Positions 11,975 through 24,560 of a DNA stretch of 64,000 bases are shown here, piece by piece. The notes under the pieces were generated by a model. That model was not told where the DNA came from and made no database searches. It saw only the letters and a list, made by a program, of their open reading frames with translations. Location of the stretch: positions 5,292,036 to 5,356,035 of the forward strand of contig CM055267.1 of assembly GCA_029237695.1 (NCBI GenBank), read 5' to 3'. Origin of the DNA: Conchocele bisecta (Eukaryota; Mollusca; Bivalvia; Lucinida; Thyasiridae). Position 1 is the first letter of the stretch; each line of letters starts with the position of its first letter. The position numbers and the translations under genes were made by a program.

Positions 11975-13028
11975 TTTATATACAATTTTCTTGTCACTAC
12001 TGTATTCATCTGTTTAGTGAAACACCGGTTAAGTTTATAACAAACAGTATTGTTCCTTGCCAATCTGTGCAGGATCCTGCCAGCAGATCATCACTAGACC
12101 GGTCACAAATGCCTGCTTTTTCTGTCAAAGTCGCAAAACAATTGAAATTTTTGATACGGTCCGAGTACTGGCCCACACGAATAATTGGTAGCACATTTAA
12201 TGAACACTAGGCAATCGATTAATTCAACTGCATACCTTACAGTGTCCAATTAGAGACAGCAAACGCTTCTTAATCCGCAGTTAGTGCAAACAATATCGGC
12301 AAATGTCTTTAAAACAACAATTAAGCTTAATCTGTAGAAACCTGTCATATTCAAGATGGCCGCCATCGGCTATATTGGAAAACATGACCGACGATGTATA
12401 AGTTTAGCTAACTTTTAATGGAAGCTAGATTTTTTCTACGACTTTGTTCTATCTATTGTATGCACATTTCTAACGGTCATGGAAGAATTAATAGCAAAAT
12501 ACAGAAGTTGTATCTCAAATTTAAGATATATTAGAAAATGTGGCGGATAATATGTAAGTTTTCTAGCTATGTTGAATGCCATAACTAATATCTAATAACT
12601 AATTTTAACTACATATTATAAGAAAAAGAACGGAATGCAAAATGAAAACAGAGAACAGAATCACCGAATTAACAAAACCTAGTGGATGACATTCTTTCAT
12701 GCATAATTTGTTGGAAATTATATTCCATGTGCATATTCTGTTTCCTTTATACGTACAATTGTTTGTACTTCAGATACAAGATGCATTTTTTCAAATGAGT
12801 GATATAAAAATAACTGAGCAGATGAACGATAAAAAATGATATGTTTGAATGAGCATTATAATTATACGTATTGCATGCACGAGATACAGACACAGTGTAT
12901 GTTGGTTTTGTGAAAGGTGTGGATTAATTATTGATTGCATACAAGTGACCATGCTAACGGAATTAATACACTTTTGTAAAGGGATATTATGTGAATTACA
13001 GATGTAAAAGAGTCAGGCATATTAAAAT
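11975..13028. other. Unassigned non-coding sequence
   Basis: AT-rich sequence without a recognisable coding frame, terminal repeat or array. It contains a CAAGATGGCCGCCATC block (about 12,353) like that used inside other dispersed elements, so part of it is probably old repeat. Confidence 0.4.
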
Positions 13029-13029
13029 A

Positions 13030-13852
13030 CAGTGCAATCGCGATGGCTCATAATGTCGGGCTCGCTCGAAATGGCGTCGCGGTTCAGATAATTTTCCCTA
13101 TATGTTTAATGTATTTTACATGCGATGGCTTGAAATGCAACTCCTCGAAAAATGCGATCGCTCGAAACAATTGTCAAGTCCCGCGGACACATTTCTCTCT
13201 ATTTTGCTATACGATGACTCGAAATTGATGTCGAAGTTTGTGTTTGGCTAATTTTCACACCTCCACGTCCGACTTATTACAAACAAAGGCCGAGCCACGC
13301 AACATAATTTGTGGAAACTCTATTTATTGTTATGCTTGTACATTATTTGTGAAATAAAAGTTATTGTATTCTTAATTTTCTGTTGTTGTTTTGTGTCCCA
13401 TAACAGCTCATCGGCGATTTATTAAATATTCTGGGTTTCGTCCACTCGGATTATTTAATACAGTATGTCGTAAGTAGTTGGTCGTTTTTGAAAAAAGACC
13501 ACTGTTTCGAGTGACGTCACAACCACCTGCTGCATTAATTATGTGCGCCGCTATTTATAGTGAAAACTGGACCTTTTCTCCTATTCGACTTTGATAATAA
13601 TTAATTGAAATAAAGACAGTTTTGTAAACACATGTAGTTTATTTAATTTCGCATGATAACTAATCTGCGAATAAATATCATAATCATCTAAAACATGGGA
13701 TACATTCTACTGTGCTTTCTTTATTTCCTAAATCCGATGGGTACAGTAGTCGGCAAATATAACAAAATCGAAAGATGCGATGGCTCGAAAGATGCGATCA
13801 CTCAAACAAAATGTGCGGTCCCGTGGCATTTCGAGCCATCGCGATTTCACTG
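13030..13852. mobile_element. Tigger/pogo-like non-autonomous element
   Basis: Left end CAGTGCAATCGCGATGGCTC after TA. Right end GAGCCATCGCGATTTCACTG followed by TA. The inverted repeats are about 20 bp with few mismatches and continue as a diffuse series of GCTCGAAA-type subterminal motifs on both sides. At 823 bp with no transposase reading frame, it is a deletion derivative. Confidence 0.8.
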
Positions 13853-13854
13853 TA

Positions 13855-14270
13855 ATGTATGTATTTTATGGGCGTAGGTGTGATAGTTGGGTTGAGATCA
13901 TGTGCAGAGATAAGTAAAACAGTCGTATGGATGAGGAACTATGGCCAGGACGTGCCTATTATATTCATATGCTCCGCATTATATAGTGCAGCACATGGCA
14001 AAATCACTCTTGAATATGTGAATATATATTTTGTTTGAGAGTGGCTCATTTTATTGCAACACATGTTTTATTTTATGAGCAAGCAGAACAGTACAAACAT
14101 GTAGTGCACAGTTTTGTCAGGCTTACTAAATAACCGGATTTATACAATATGGTGTTTGAGCGACTTATACTGTATGCATATCGCAATATAATGTGATATC
14201 GGAAGCTAAATGGTCAGTCCCGTAAATTGTGTTGTAGAGAACATATATTATGGAAACAGGAATAATGCAT
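13855..14270. other. Unassigned non-coding sequence
   Basis: No gene, array or terminal repeat recognised; AT-rich with scattered ATATG tracts. Confidence 0.4.
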
Positions 14271-14274
14271 GTAA

Positions 14275-14484
14275 ATGTATATATTGCACACACTACATGA
14301 TATAATCAAAGGACTGAAAGTCCTGAAATCCTTCGCAGTTGCGACAAAAAGTATTCTCTCAAAAAGAGTCGTCACAGACTGGAATGCACTCCCTAGTGAT
14401 TGTGTAAATTCGAACACACTAAATAGTTTCAAAAGTTCACTCAACTCCGCCTGGAAGAACAGACCCAGCAAATTCAACACGTGA
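14275..14484 (+). pseudogene. LINE reverse transcriptase C-terminal fragment
   Basis: The frame encodes SKRVVTDWNALPSDCV followed by NSNTLNSFKSSLNSAW. This is the familiar C-terminal tail of CR1/jockey-type ORF2 proteins (F..RvV..WN.LP..vv....l..FK..Ld..W). The parallel stretch in the 5' LINE of this window reads FLPSSIREWNSLSEATRN then TITSFKARLN, so the two copies belong to different families. No upstream reverse transcriptase is left, so this is a typical 5'-truncated relic. Confidence 0.75.
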
Positions 14485-14489
14485 AAATA

Positions 14490-17400
14490 TTGTACAGACA
14501 TTTTGACCATGATTTAGTTGCGCTCTCCCCCCAGTTTCAAAGACAATTATCCAATTTGACGTCGCTAAAATAGGCCAGTACAAGCCTAGCTTACAAGAAA
14601 CGGCCTTCAACCAAGGTTGAACCAAGGTAGGTAGAAAATAAAAAAAAATACTTACCCAGGTCAAAAAGTTACTCGCCCAGTTTTTTTTAAAAATAAATTG
14701 CTATTTCCAGTTTTTGTAATGTTGAATCTTATTTATAAAAAAAAAGCTTTTACATATGATCATTACCAACATGTATGAGACATATTCACTATTATTGTTA
14801 TTTATATTTTAAGTATTAAATGAACATAAACAAACAAATAGCAGCGAATTTGCTCAGAGGCTTGCACACTTCTTATTTTCTATAGGCGTTGAGTGACATA
14901 GATTTAGTTTAATTTATAGTGGCTATGTTTGCATGCGCTGCGTGCTGCCTTAATTACTAAATTCAATGGTTTCGGACCCGGCGCCGACCGTTTCGTCCCA
15001 AGCCGTTATGTTCGGCGTCTGAAATGCGCGTTGACCCAACTGTATACGAGACGATATATGTGGCCGCGTATACACTAGTCTATACTCGCAGTTCTATTAT
15101 TTGTTAGCCCGGCCGCGTAAAGCCGACAAATAATCCGTGAATTAAACTTGCCCGATATGGACCGTGTTCAAAATCGCTAGAGATTCTACCCGTAACCGTG
15201 TACATAGACACTGCTTGAATCTTACTTCCTGCAAATTGACGTAAACTGTAAACAACAAATGGTCGCTGAATTAATACCATTTGTTGGCCGTTATCGATGG
15301 AATTAATTGGCAATTTCTTCCAAAAAAAATAATCCTGACCTAATCTTTCACTCGCCAAACTGGGCGAGTGCCTGTAGAAAGTACTCGACCGCCACAAAAA
15401 GCACTCGCCATGGCGAGTGAAATTTCAACCCCTGTAAATTATTGTATCGATTCATGTGCGCGAAATGACCTTGTCAATTTACATAAACTGAAGCCATCAC
15501 AGGCGCTCGGATTGTTCAACAAAAATAATAGAGTCGCATTTCATCACACTATCAGATTATTTAATGATTAGGATGCATGTTTTGTTGAACGGGTATATAA
15601 TAAATAGGTTTTTGGATTTGTACGGAAATATATTTCGGCGTACTCGTTCGTTCGGCGGAACCTAAAATTATTCAAACTCTAAGACAATGTTTTCTTTGTG
15701 AAGTGTATCGTACTGCATTTTCTGTGTAACGTCATTATAGATTAGTTGATGTTTTAAGTAAAATGGACACTGATTAATAATATCGATGGCTCAAGATGAT
15801 TATTTAAAGCATGCGGTATGTAACTGTCAAAAAACAATGTTTCTGTTTTAAATCATCATCATTTCGCTGTCCAATGTTGGATTTTATCGAGCCATTGACC
15901 TATGACTATGTAAACGATTCTGTAATTTGTCAGCATAAAATGGCGGAAACTACTTTTCATGAGACACGAGGTTAATTGTATCAGTGCGCGTGAAAAATAA
16001 TATACTCAAATTAATACATGTCAGTTTATATTATATTAAATCAGATAAACATTTTGTAATATAAATGTCGTACAGAAAAATTAACAACACATGTATTACA
16101 CTACACAATATAATGTTAGCTCACTATCAGAACTATTTTTCATGGCGTATAACTACGTATAAATTACATGTGGAGCGGTCGATCATTGCGCTAAAAATAT
16201 AACCTTCCTAACAAAATATTTATTATGAAACACGACAGTTAATATTTTATAAAATCACAAACTGTTTTTAAAAATATAACTGTAGCTGAAAAAAAATGTA
16301 GCTGGCCAAAAATGTGAGTGACACGTTCATTATGCACCGCTCGCTTTGGAACTCTCTCACGTGGCGTAGCTAGAATCATGAAGCATGAAGTACGTTCGTT
16401 GGTCGACAATTACTCATTTGCATAAATCCTGTGAGGTCTCAAAAACCGTATAAGGACTATATCCAAGCAAATATGCTTGGATAATAAAACTAATACGAGA
16501 TGAGAAGATATACAGTGCCCAAATATATAATGGTTGGCATACATCACGATATAATGGTCAACTTTATTTTCTTTTATAATTAGTCTAGCTACAGCGAGAT
16601 ACGATTCATCCGCTACTATGTATAATGGTGAATATAATACTATCCCCTGCTAATAGAAACATTGTTACATATCGTGGACTGAGTTTAAACTTTGCTACAA
16701 TGACGCCAGTAATATGCAATGAAAATGTAAATTGACGATTGTCATTCATTCCGGTCGTCTGTTGATCTGTACTGCTGACAGTAACAATTTTGTGAAAGTT
16801 AGCATTCACAGTGCCAGTACCAAATGCTTTAAGCTGTATGTTTATGTGCAGGAGGCAGCCCCTTTTAATTTCCTCAAAGGCCTTTTGCATTACAAGTGCC
16901 TATTTTTCTGGCTTGCAATTGTTTCCAACATGCCATCTAATTACTAAGTTGTAAAGTTTGTGTGCTACTTTCGAATGATGCTTGAATACATTCCAACATT
17001 CAAAAATGCCTGAATAAAAGAGTTTGTGGAATCAACAGGATCCAAACAGTACATGTACAAACTGTAAATATTTATTATTTTATTTGTAACTGTTTCTACA
17101 TATACATGCCTAATCTGTTTCCGAATGATTGATGGCAGCCGTCTTGGATTTGAGATTCAGTTTTGTTTACATATGCTATTATATACCTCAGTTCATTTAT
17201 TTCAAGTGAAAACTGTCTACAGATGGAATATTTGTTTATAATAGCATCTAGCGAACTCGAATTTAATTGAAAATTGGCAGATTACGACCATCTTGGATTC
17301 GAGATACAACTTACTAATTATGTTATCCAGTGTTCTATGACAAATATGTAGTTCTATATAAAAGAGGACAGTCACAATACAACATTAATTTGTTAAATAC

Positions 17401-17589
17401 ATATATTGTCAGCATTTTTAACCAATATTTGAATATGAGATAGAGCGTGTGTCTTTGGATAAAAACTTTCTATGGTCCTAATGAACTTCCATACCAAAGG
17501 GAACCTTTGCATCATGATGTGAAGTCAAACCCATATGTTATGCACTTAACAAGCCTACTAAAAGGTAATCAGTATTGTTTTGCTCTTGG
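14490..17589. other. Unassigned non-coding stretch with an inverted ACTCGCC motif region
   Basis: At 14,640-14,690 (ACTTACCCAGG...GTTACTCGCCCAG) and 15,350-15,420 (ACTCGCCAAACTGGGCGAGTG...GCACTCGCCATGGCGAGTG) related motifs face each other about 0.7 kb apart, perhaps the ends of a decayed transposon. The minus-strand frame 16,606-16,890 (94 codons) is rather protein-like in composition but matches nothing I recognise. I see no FBF1 exon here. Confidence 0.4.
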
Positions 17590-19080
17590 CTCAAATGACA
17601 ACCACATACCTACTGTGCAACAGTAAACCAAACCTGTGCCAGAAGCACACAGACACACAGTTGCTGTGATATGCCATGTGGTCACCCACCTAATGTGCAA
17701 CAGTAAACCAAATCTGTGTCAGAAGCACACAGACACACCGTTGCTGTGCTATGCCATGTGGTCACCCACCTAATGTGCAACAGTAAACTAAACCTGTGTC
17801 AGAAGCACACAGACACACAGTTGCTGTGCTATGCCATGTGGTCACACACCTAATGTGCAACAGTAAACCAAATCTATGCCAGAAGCACGCAGACACACAG
17901 TTGCTGTGCAATGCCATGTGGTCACACACCTAATGTGCAACAGTAAACCAAACCTGTGTCAGAAGCACACAGACACACAGTTGCTGTGCTATGCCATGTG
18001 GTCACACACCTAATGTGCAACAGTAAACCAAATATATGCCAGAAGCACGTAGACACACAGTTGCTGTGCAATGCCATGTGGTCACACACCTAATGTGCAA
18101 CAGTAAACCAAATATGTGCCAGAAGCACAGACACACAGTTGCTGTGCTATGTCATGTGGTCACACACCGAATGTGCAACAGTAAACTAAACCTGTGTCAG
18201 AAGCACACAGACACACAGTTGCTGTGCTATGTCATGTGGTCACACACCGAATGTGCAACAGTAAACTAAACCTGTGTCAGAAGCACACAGACACACAGTT
18301 GCTGTGCTATGTCATGTGCTCACACACCGAATGTGCAACAGTAAACCAAACCTGTGCCAGAAGCACAGACACACAGTTGCTGTGCTATGTCATGTGGTCA
18401 CACACCGAATGTGCAACAGTAAACTAAACCTGTGTCAGAAGCACACAGACACACAGTTGCTGTGCTATGCCATGTGGTCACACACCTACTGTGCAACAGT
18501 AAACCAAATCTGTGTCAGAAGCACACAGACATACAGTTGCTGTGATATGCCATGTGGTCACGTACCTAATGTGCAACAGTAAACTAAACCTGTGCCAGAA
18601 GCACACAGACACACAGTTGCTGTGCTATGCCATGTGGTCACCCACCTAATGTGCAACAGTAAACCAAATCTGTGTCAGAAGCACACAGACACACAGTTGC
18701 TGTGCTAGGTCATGTGATCACACACCTAATGTGCAACAGTAAACTAAACCTGTGTCAGAAGCACACAGACACACAGTTGCTGTGCTATGTCATGTGGTCA
18801 CACACCGAATGTGCAACAGTAAACTAAACCTGTGTCAGAAGCACACAGACACACCGTTGCTGTGCTATGCCATGTGGTCACACACCTAATGTGCAACAGT
18901 AAACCAAACCTGTGCCAGAAGCACACAGACACACAGTTGCTGTGCTATGCCACGTGGTCACATACCTAATGTGCAACAGTAAACCAAACTTGTGCCAGAA
19001 GCACACAGACACACAGTTGCTGTGCAATGCCATGTGGTCACATACCTAATGTGCAACATTAAACCAAACCTGTTGCTGTG
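17590..19080. repeat. 80-bp tandem array, about 19 copies
   Basis: Each unit contains TGTGCAACAGTAAACCAAAC, CTGTGTCAGAAGCACACAGA and CACACAGTTGCTGTGCTATG plus CATGTGGTCACACACC. Copies are 78-80 bp with a few percent substitutions and no block of indel noise. The 77-102-codon frames inside are periodic by-products. Confidence 0.95.
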
Positions 19081-19374
19081 CTATGCCATATGGTTATGTG
19101 CATCATACTTACATCAGTTCCAAACAGATACAATGACTGACAAATAGATGTGTGTCAATAACAAACATGTATCCATAGAGCAACTGGGTGCTGTGTAACA
19201 GATGTATAATGTGGGTCATTCAACTGGTAGTCAGCGAAGTGTCACGGTTTTCACTCGGAATGCCACAAGTCAGTAAAGATTATGCAGTATGAACATTCAT
19301 CAATGCTAAATTTAACTAGAGCAAGTGAGCAGAGGCTCACATATACCCCGTGCCACCGCCTGGACCCAGAAACA

Positions 19375-22300
19375 ACAAGAGTTGTCAGAAGACAACGAAG
19401 CTCGCCTGTTGGCAGCCTTCACTCAAACTTGGCACAGTTGCATAAAAAAAACATGAATATTATATATAATTGACCTTGGGTTAAGGGGTGTGCGGTGGAC
19501 CTTGACATTGGGGTCAGTGGTGCAAGGTGGGTCGTGGGTTTTCTATAGCATAATATAGCATATTAAGATTAATGCATGTATGAAATATCAATGCGCTCCC
19601 TGAAAACAGAAGTAAAACAAAATTTAACCCAACGTTAAGTTTATGAACGCACTAAGTTGGTGATTTTCTACAGCATGATAGCTATTCACATGAGGAATGC
19701 ATGTCTGAATGTGCTAAGTTTGTGACCTTGTGGAAAGGGGTGGTGGGGGGGGGGCATGGGACATGGATTTGCTGTAGCACAATAGAGGATCATCAGATGA
19801 ATGCATGTATGAAATATCAAAGCGTTCCCTGTAAAGAAACAGAAGTTAAACAACATTTACCCCAACGTTAAGTTTATGAACATGCTAAGTTTGTGACCTT
19901 GACCTTGGGGTAAGGGTTGGGTGGTTGGTTGTGGATTTGCTACAGCATGATAGAGGGTCATCTGAGGAATGCATGTATGAAATAGCAAGGTGTTCCATGA
20001 ATGGAAACAGATGTTATAAGACATTTGGGGTGGCCGGTGGGTCATGGATTCGCTATAGCACGATAGAGTTTCATCAGATAAATGCATGCATGAAATATCA
20101 AAGCGTTCCCTGTACCGAAACAGAAGTTACACAACATTTACCCCAACATTAAGTTTATGAACATGCTAACTTTGTGACCTTGACCTTGGGGTAAGGGTTG
20201 GTGGTGGGTTATGGATTTGCTACAGCATTATAGAGGGTCATCTGAGGAATGCATGTATGAAATATCAAGGCGTTCCATGAAAGGAAACAGATGTTATAAG
20301 ACAATTACCCCAAAGTTAAGCTTATGAATGTGCTAAGTTTGTGACCTTGACCCTGGCATGTATGAAATATATCAAGGTGTTCCCTGTAAAGAAACAGAAG
20401 TTATAACTAGAAATGTGGCTTGTCGGCACACAAATGCCCCCGCTGGCAGCCAAAGAAAACGAGGCATATTTGATTATAAGCCATTTACCCGAATGTGGAT
20501 TTGTCACAGGGCGGTAGAGGACCATTGGAGCACTGTGTGTGTGAAATGTGAAGCAGATCCGAGCAAAGAAACAGAAATTATAAGCCATTAACCCGAGTGT
20601 TAAGGTTTCGAACGCACCAAGTCTGTGACCTTGACCCTGTGCTTAGCGGGGGCAGGACGAATATGGATTTGTCACAGGTGGCAGAGGACCATTGGAGCAA
20701 TGCGTGTGTGAAATGAGAAGCAGATCCGAGCAAGGAAACAGAAATGATAAGCCATTTACCCGTGTGCTAAGGTTTCAAACGCACCAAGTCTGTGACCTTG
20801 ACCCTGGGCTTAACGGAGGCGGGACGATTGTGGATTTGTGACAGGGCGGTAGAGGACCATTGGAGCAATGCTTGTGTGAAATGTCAAGCAGATCCGAGCA
20901 AGGAAACATAAATTATAAGCCATTTACCCGAGCATTAAGGTTTCGAACGCACCAAGTCTGTGACCTTGACCCTGGGCTTAGTGGGGGCGGGACGAATGTG
21001 GATTTATCACAGGGCGGTAGAGGACCATCGGAGCAATGCGTGTGTGGAATGTCAAGCAGATCCGAGCAAGGAAACATAAATTATAAGCCATTTACCCGAG
21101 CGTTAAGGTTTCAAACGCACCAAGTTTGTGACCTTGACCCTGGGCTTAGCGGGGGCAGGACAAATGTGGATTTGTCACAGGGCGGTAGAGGACCATCAGA
21201 GCAATGCTTGTGTGAAATGTCAAGCAGATCCGAGCAAGGAAACAGAAATTATAAGCCATTTACCCGAGCGTTAAGGTTTCGAACGCACCAAGTCTGTGAC
21301 CTTGACCCTGGGCTTAGTGGGGGCAGGACGAATGTGGATTTGTCATAGGGCGGTAGAGGACCATTGGAGCAATGTGTGTGTGAAATGTGAAGCAGATCCC
21401 AGCAAAGAAACAGAAATTATAGGCCATTTACCCGAGCATTAAGGTTTCGGGACGTACGTACGGACGCCGGTAACACTATATGCCCCCCTCACCATTCGGT
21501 GGAGGGGGCATAAAAATACATTTACTCCAACGTTACGTTTATGATGTTGATCTTGGGGGGGGGGGGGGGAGGAGGGGGTCATGGATTTGCTGTAGCACAA
21601 TAGAGGATCATCAGATGAATGCATGTATGAAATATAAAAGCGTTCCTTGTAAAGAAACAGAAGTTACACAACATTTACCTGAACGTTAAGTTTATGAACA
21701 TGCTAAGTTTGTGACCTTGACCTTGGAGCAAGGGTTGGGTGGCGGGTTGTGGATTTGCTACAGCATGATAGAGGGTCATCTGAGGAATGCATGTATGAAA
21801 TATCAAGGCGTTCCATGAAAGGAAACAGATGTTATAAGACATTTACACTAACGTTAAGTTTATGAATGTGCTAAGTTAGTGACCTTGACCTTGGGGTAAG
21901 GGATGGGTGGTGGGTCATGGATTTGCAATAGCACAATAGAGTATCATCAGATGAATCATGTATGAAATATGAAGGCGTTCCCTGTAAATAAACAGAAGTT
22001 ACACAACATTTACCCCAACGTTAAGTTTATGAACATGCTAAGTTTGTGACCTTGACCTTGGGGTAAGGGTTGGGTGGTGGGTCGTGGATTTGCTACAGCA
22101 TGATAGAGGGTCATCTGAGGAATGCATGTATGAAATATCAATGTGTTCCATGAAAGGAAACAGACATTTACCCCAACATTAAGTTTATGAATGTGCTAAG
22201 TTTGTGACCTTGACCTTGGGGTAAGGGTTGGGTGGTGGGTCATGGATTTGCTACAGCATGATAGAGGGTCATCTGAGGAATGCATGTATGAAATATCAAG

Positions 22301-22754
22301 GCGTTCCATGAAAGGAAACAGATGTTATAAGAGATTTACCCCAACATTAAGTTATGAATGTGCTACATTTGTGACCTTGACCTTGGGGTAAGGGTTGGGT
22401 GGTGGGTCATGGATTTGCTACAGCATTATAGAGGGTCATCTGAGGAATGCATGTATGTAATATCAAGGCGTTCCATGAAAGGAAACAGATGTTATAAGAA
22501 ATTTACCCCAACGTTAAGTTTATGAATGTGCTAAGTTTGTGACCTTGACCTTGGGGTAAGGGTTGGGTGGTCGGTCATGTATTTGCTACAGCATGATAGA
22601 GGGTCATCTGAGGAATGCATGCATGAAATAACAAGGTGTTCCATGAAAGGAATCAGAAGTTATAAGACATTTACCCAACGTTAAGTTTGTGGACGCCGAC
22701 GACGCCGGGGGTATGCCATAAGCTCTTATGCACTTCGTGCAGGCGAGCTAAAAA
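19375..22754 (+). mobile_element. Minisatellite-cored element with 168-bp units, interrupted by a second element
   Basis: Begins ACAAGAGTTGTCAGAAGACAAC (hairpin GTTGTC/GACAAC) followed by GAAGCTCGCCTG. Ends GTGCAGGCGAGCTAAAAAC, so GCTCGCCTG and CAGGCGAGC form a subterminal inverted repeat. The core is an array of about 168-bp units (TTGTGACCTTGACCTTGGGG, ATTTGCTACAGCATGATAG, GAATGCATGTATGAAATAT). Another element is nested at 20,406-21,516. No protein is encoded. The sister copy is at 37,608-39,473. Confidence 0.75.
20406..21516 (+). mobile_element. Nested minisatellite-cored element, ACTAGAAATGTGGC family, 168-bp units
   Basis: Starts ACTAGAAATGTGGCTTGTCG with AAATGCCCCCG close behind. Ends ATGCCCCCCTCACCATTCGG TGGAGGGGGCATAAAAA, a 3' hairpin. 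ATGCCCCC and GGGGGCAT are subterminal inverted repeats. The core unit (GACCTTGACCCTGGGCTTAG, GGATTTGTCACAGGGCGGTA, GAAATTATAAGCCATTTACC) is also 168 bp and can be aligned by eye to the unit of the host element. The longest periodic frame, 20,860-21,348, is not a protein. Confidence 0.75.
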
Positions 22755-23042
22755 CTTTAATGCAAATATTTAAAACACTTCAATGCAAATTTCTAAGTAA
22801 TTTGACCTTGACGTTGGACATGAAGGCTGCATGGGTGTGGTATGGAAGGAAAATATGGATGATGATGATAAGGAAGTATACAAAGTTTGAGGTCAATCTG
22901 ACTTACCGTTGCAGAGATAATGGGTACCCGAAAACATTAACGCAAATCTTAAGGACGTAAATTTCTAAGCAATTTGACCTTGATCTTAGACATGAATGTT
23001 TCAAACAATGTAAGCTATTTCACTTGAGCCAGTGGTGAGTAC
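22755..23042. other. FBF1 intronic sequence with a decayed repeat
   Basis: Contains repeated ATTTGACCTTGA.CTT.GACATGAA segments (about 22,800 and 22,972) resembling the core of neighbouring elements. It leads directly into the donor site of the exon ending at 23,043; no further exon is visible. Confidence 0.5.
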
Positions 23043-23554
23043 CTGTGTGGGGTCGGGCTGCTGTAGCTGCTGCAGCTGTAGTTGGAACTGCTGTTGTTGT
23101 AGCTGCTGCTGCCGCTGGAACTGCTGCCTCAGTGCTAGCTGCTGTTGATTCACTGCCTGCTGCTGCCGGACCTGCTGCCGCTGGTAGGCGGTGGGGACGA
23201 GGGACTGCGGGGGCGGCAGAGAACCAGCCAGGGGGTCCGAGTACAGCTGTTGCCCGGCCAGGGGATGCAGGGAACCAACCATGTCGTCCATGATGGGAAC
23301 AGCGTCAGGCTGATCTAGGTTTAATTGTTTGTCACGTTTTAATTCTCCCTTTTTGAAACTAAAGAAGTCTGTGGAAGCATTGAGGTCCTCTGCTGGAGGT
23401 TCAGTTTGTGACAGTTGTAGCTGTTGTTGTGGCGTACCCTGTTGTTGTTGCTGTTGTTGTTGTTGTGGTTGAGATGAGGGCGAGGACTTGCCCCTGGCCT
23501 CCATGTCATATAGTTGGCCAACCACTGACCGGGGACTCGAGTCGCGAGAGGACA
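23043..23554 (-). CDS. FBF1: FBF1 orthologue, glutamine-rich exon (partial gene)
   Basis: Acceptor CCTATTGCAG precedes 23,554 and donor GTACTC follows 23,043. The 512-base exon enters with two bases of a split codon and ends in phase 0. It encodes about 170 residues: DSSPRSVVGQLYDMEARGK, a Gln run, DFFSFKKGELKRDK, SLVPTAYQRQQVRQQQ, then a Gln/Leu-rich tail ending QQPDPTQ. The SLVPTAYQRQ stretch resembles the SLLPSxEYQKQ segment that leads into the coiled coil of vertebrate FBF1. The preceding identified exon (33,679) ends with two codon bases and cannot splice here in frame, so at least one exon is missing between them. Coiled-coil exons further left were not found. Confidence 0.82.
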
Positions 23555-23656
23555 CTGCAATAGGCACAACATTGGCAGTCATGAAATAGGGCTTATAGCA
23601 CACAAATAAATTATTTTTATTTGAAGAAATTCCATAAAATATTGATTTTATTGTAA

Positions 23657-24560
23657 ACAAGAGTGCCGAAGGTCACAATATACGCCCGTCGAGGCAAGGC
23701 CAGTTAACAAGGGGAGATAACTCACTGACAATTAATAGGGTTATTGCCATGATAAACATGTATATTGAATTTGGTCACGATCTGTCAAAATAAATAGGCT
23801 TCTTCGTCTTGCCGTGATAAACATGTATACCAAATTTGTTTACGATCGGTGAAGTAGAACTTGAGTTATTGCGTGGATAAGGATACAGAGTGCGAAAATT
23901 ACAAATGGCTGCCAAGGGTCGATAAGTCATCAGAAATTTAATAGACTTATTCGCCTTGCCATGATAAACATGTATACCGAATATGGTTACGATCGGTGAA
24001 GTAGAACTTGAGTTATTGCGTGGACAAGAATACAGAGTGCGAAAAATAAAAATGGCCGCCAAGGGGAGATAGGTAATTGGACATTTTTGAAAATAAATAG
24101 GCTTCTTCATCTTGCCATGATAAACATGTATACCGAATTTGGTTATGATCGGTGAAGTAGAACTTGAGTTATTGTGTGGACAAGGATACAGAGTGCAAAA
24201 AATATAAATGGCCGCCAAGAGGAGATAAGTAATTGGAAATTTTTGAAAATAAATAGGCTTCTTCAGCTTGCCGTGATAAACATGTATACCAAATTTGGTT
24301 ACGAGCGGTGAAGTAGAACTTGAGTTATCGCGTGGACAAGGATACAGAGTGCGAAAAATAAAAATGGCCGCCAAGGGGAGATAACTCATTGAAAAATTTT
24401 GAAAATCAATAAGCTTCTTCATCTTGCCGTGATAAACATGTATACCGAATTTGGTTAAAATCCATCAAGTAGACCTCTAGTTATTGCGTGGACAAGCTGT
24501 GCCAGCCCGCCCGCCCACCGCACGCCCATACAAGATGAATACATAATACGGTTATAAAAA
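23657..24560 (+). mobile_element. Minisatellite-type element, ACAAGAGTGCCGAAGG family, about 5 units
   Basis: Same start as the copy at 11,682. Internal units of about 150-156 bp carry GATAAACATGTATACCGAAT, GTAGAACTTGAGTTATTGCG and AAAATGGCCGCCAAGGGGAG. The end is near CGGTTATAAAAA. It begins about 100 bp upstream (minus sense) of the FBF1 exon acceptor, within the intron. The 215-codon minus frame across it is a 52-residue periodic artefact. Confidence 0.65.

Noticed and set aside
17590..19080. CRISPR-like regular array
   Set aside because: Whole 80-bp units repeat with no variable spacers, and the setting is a eukaryotic intron-rich genome without cas genes.
23045..23293. Plus-strand Ala/Val-rich frame
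   Set aside because: Antisense shadow of the CAG/CTG-rich FBF1 exon.
23775..24422. 215-codon minus frame with 52-residue repeats
   Set aside because: Periodic by-product of about 155-bp units in a non-coding element.
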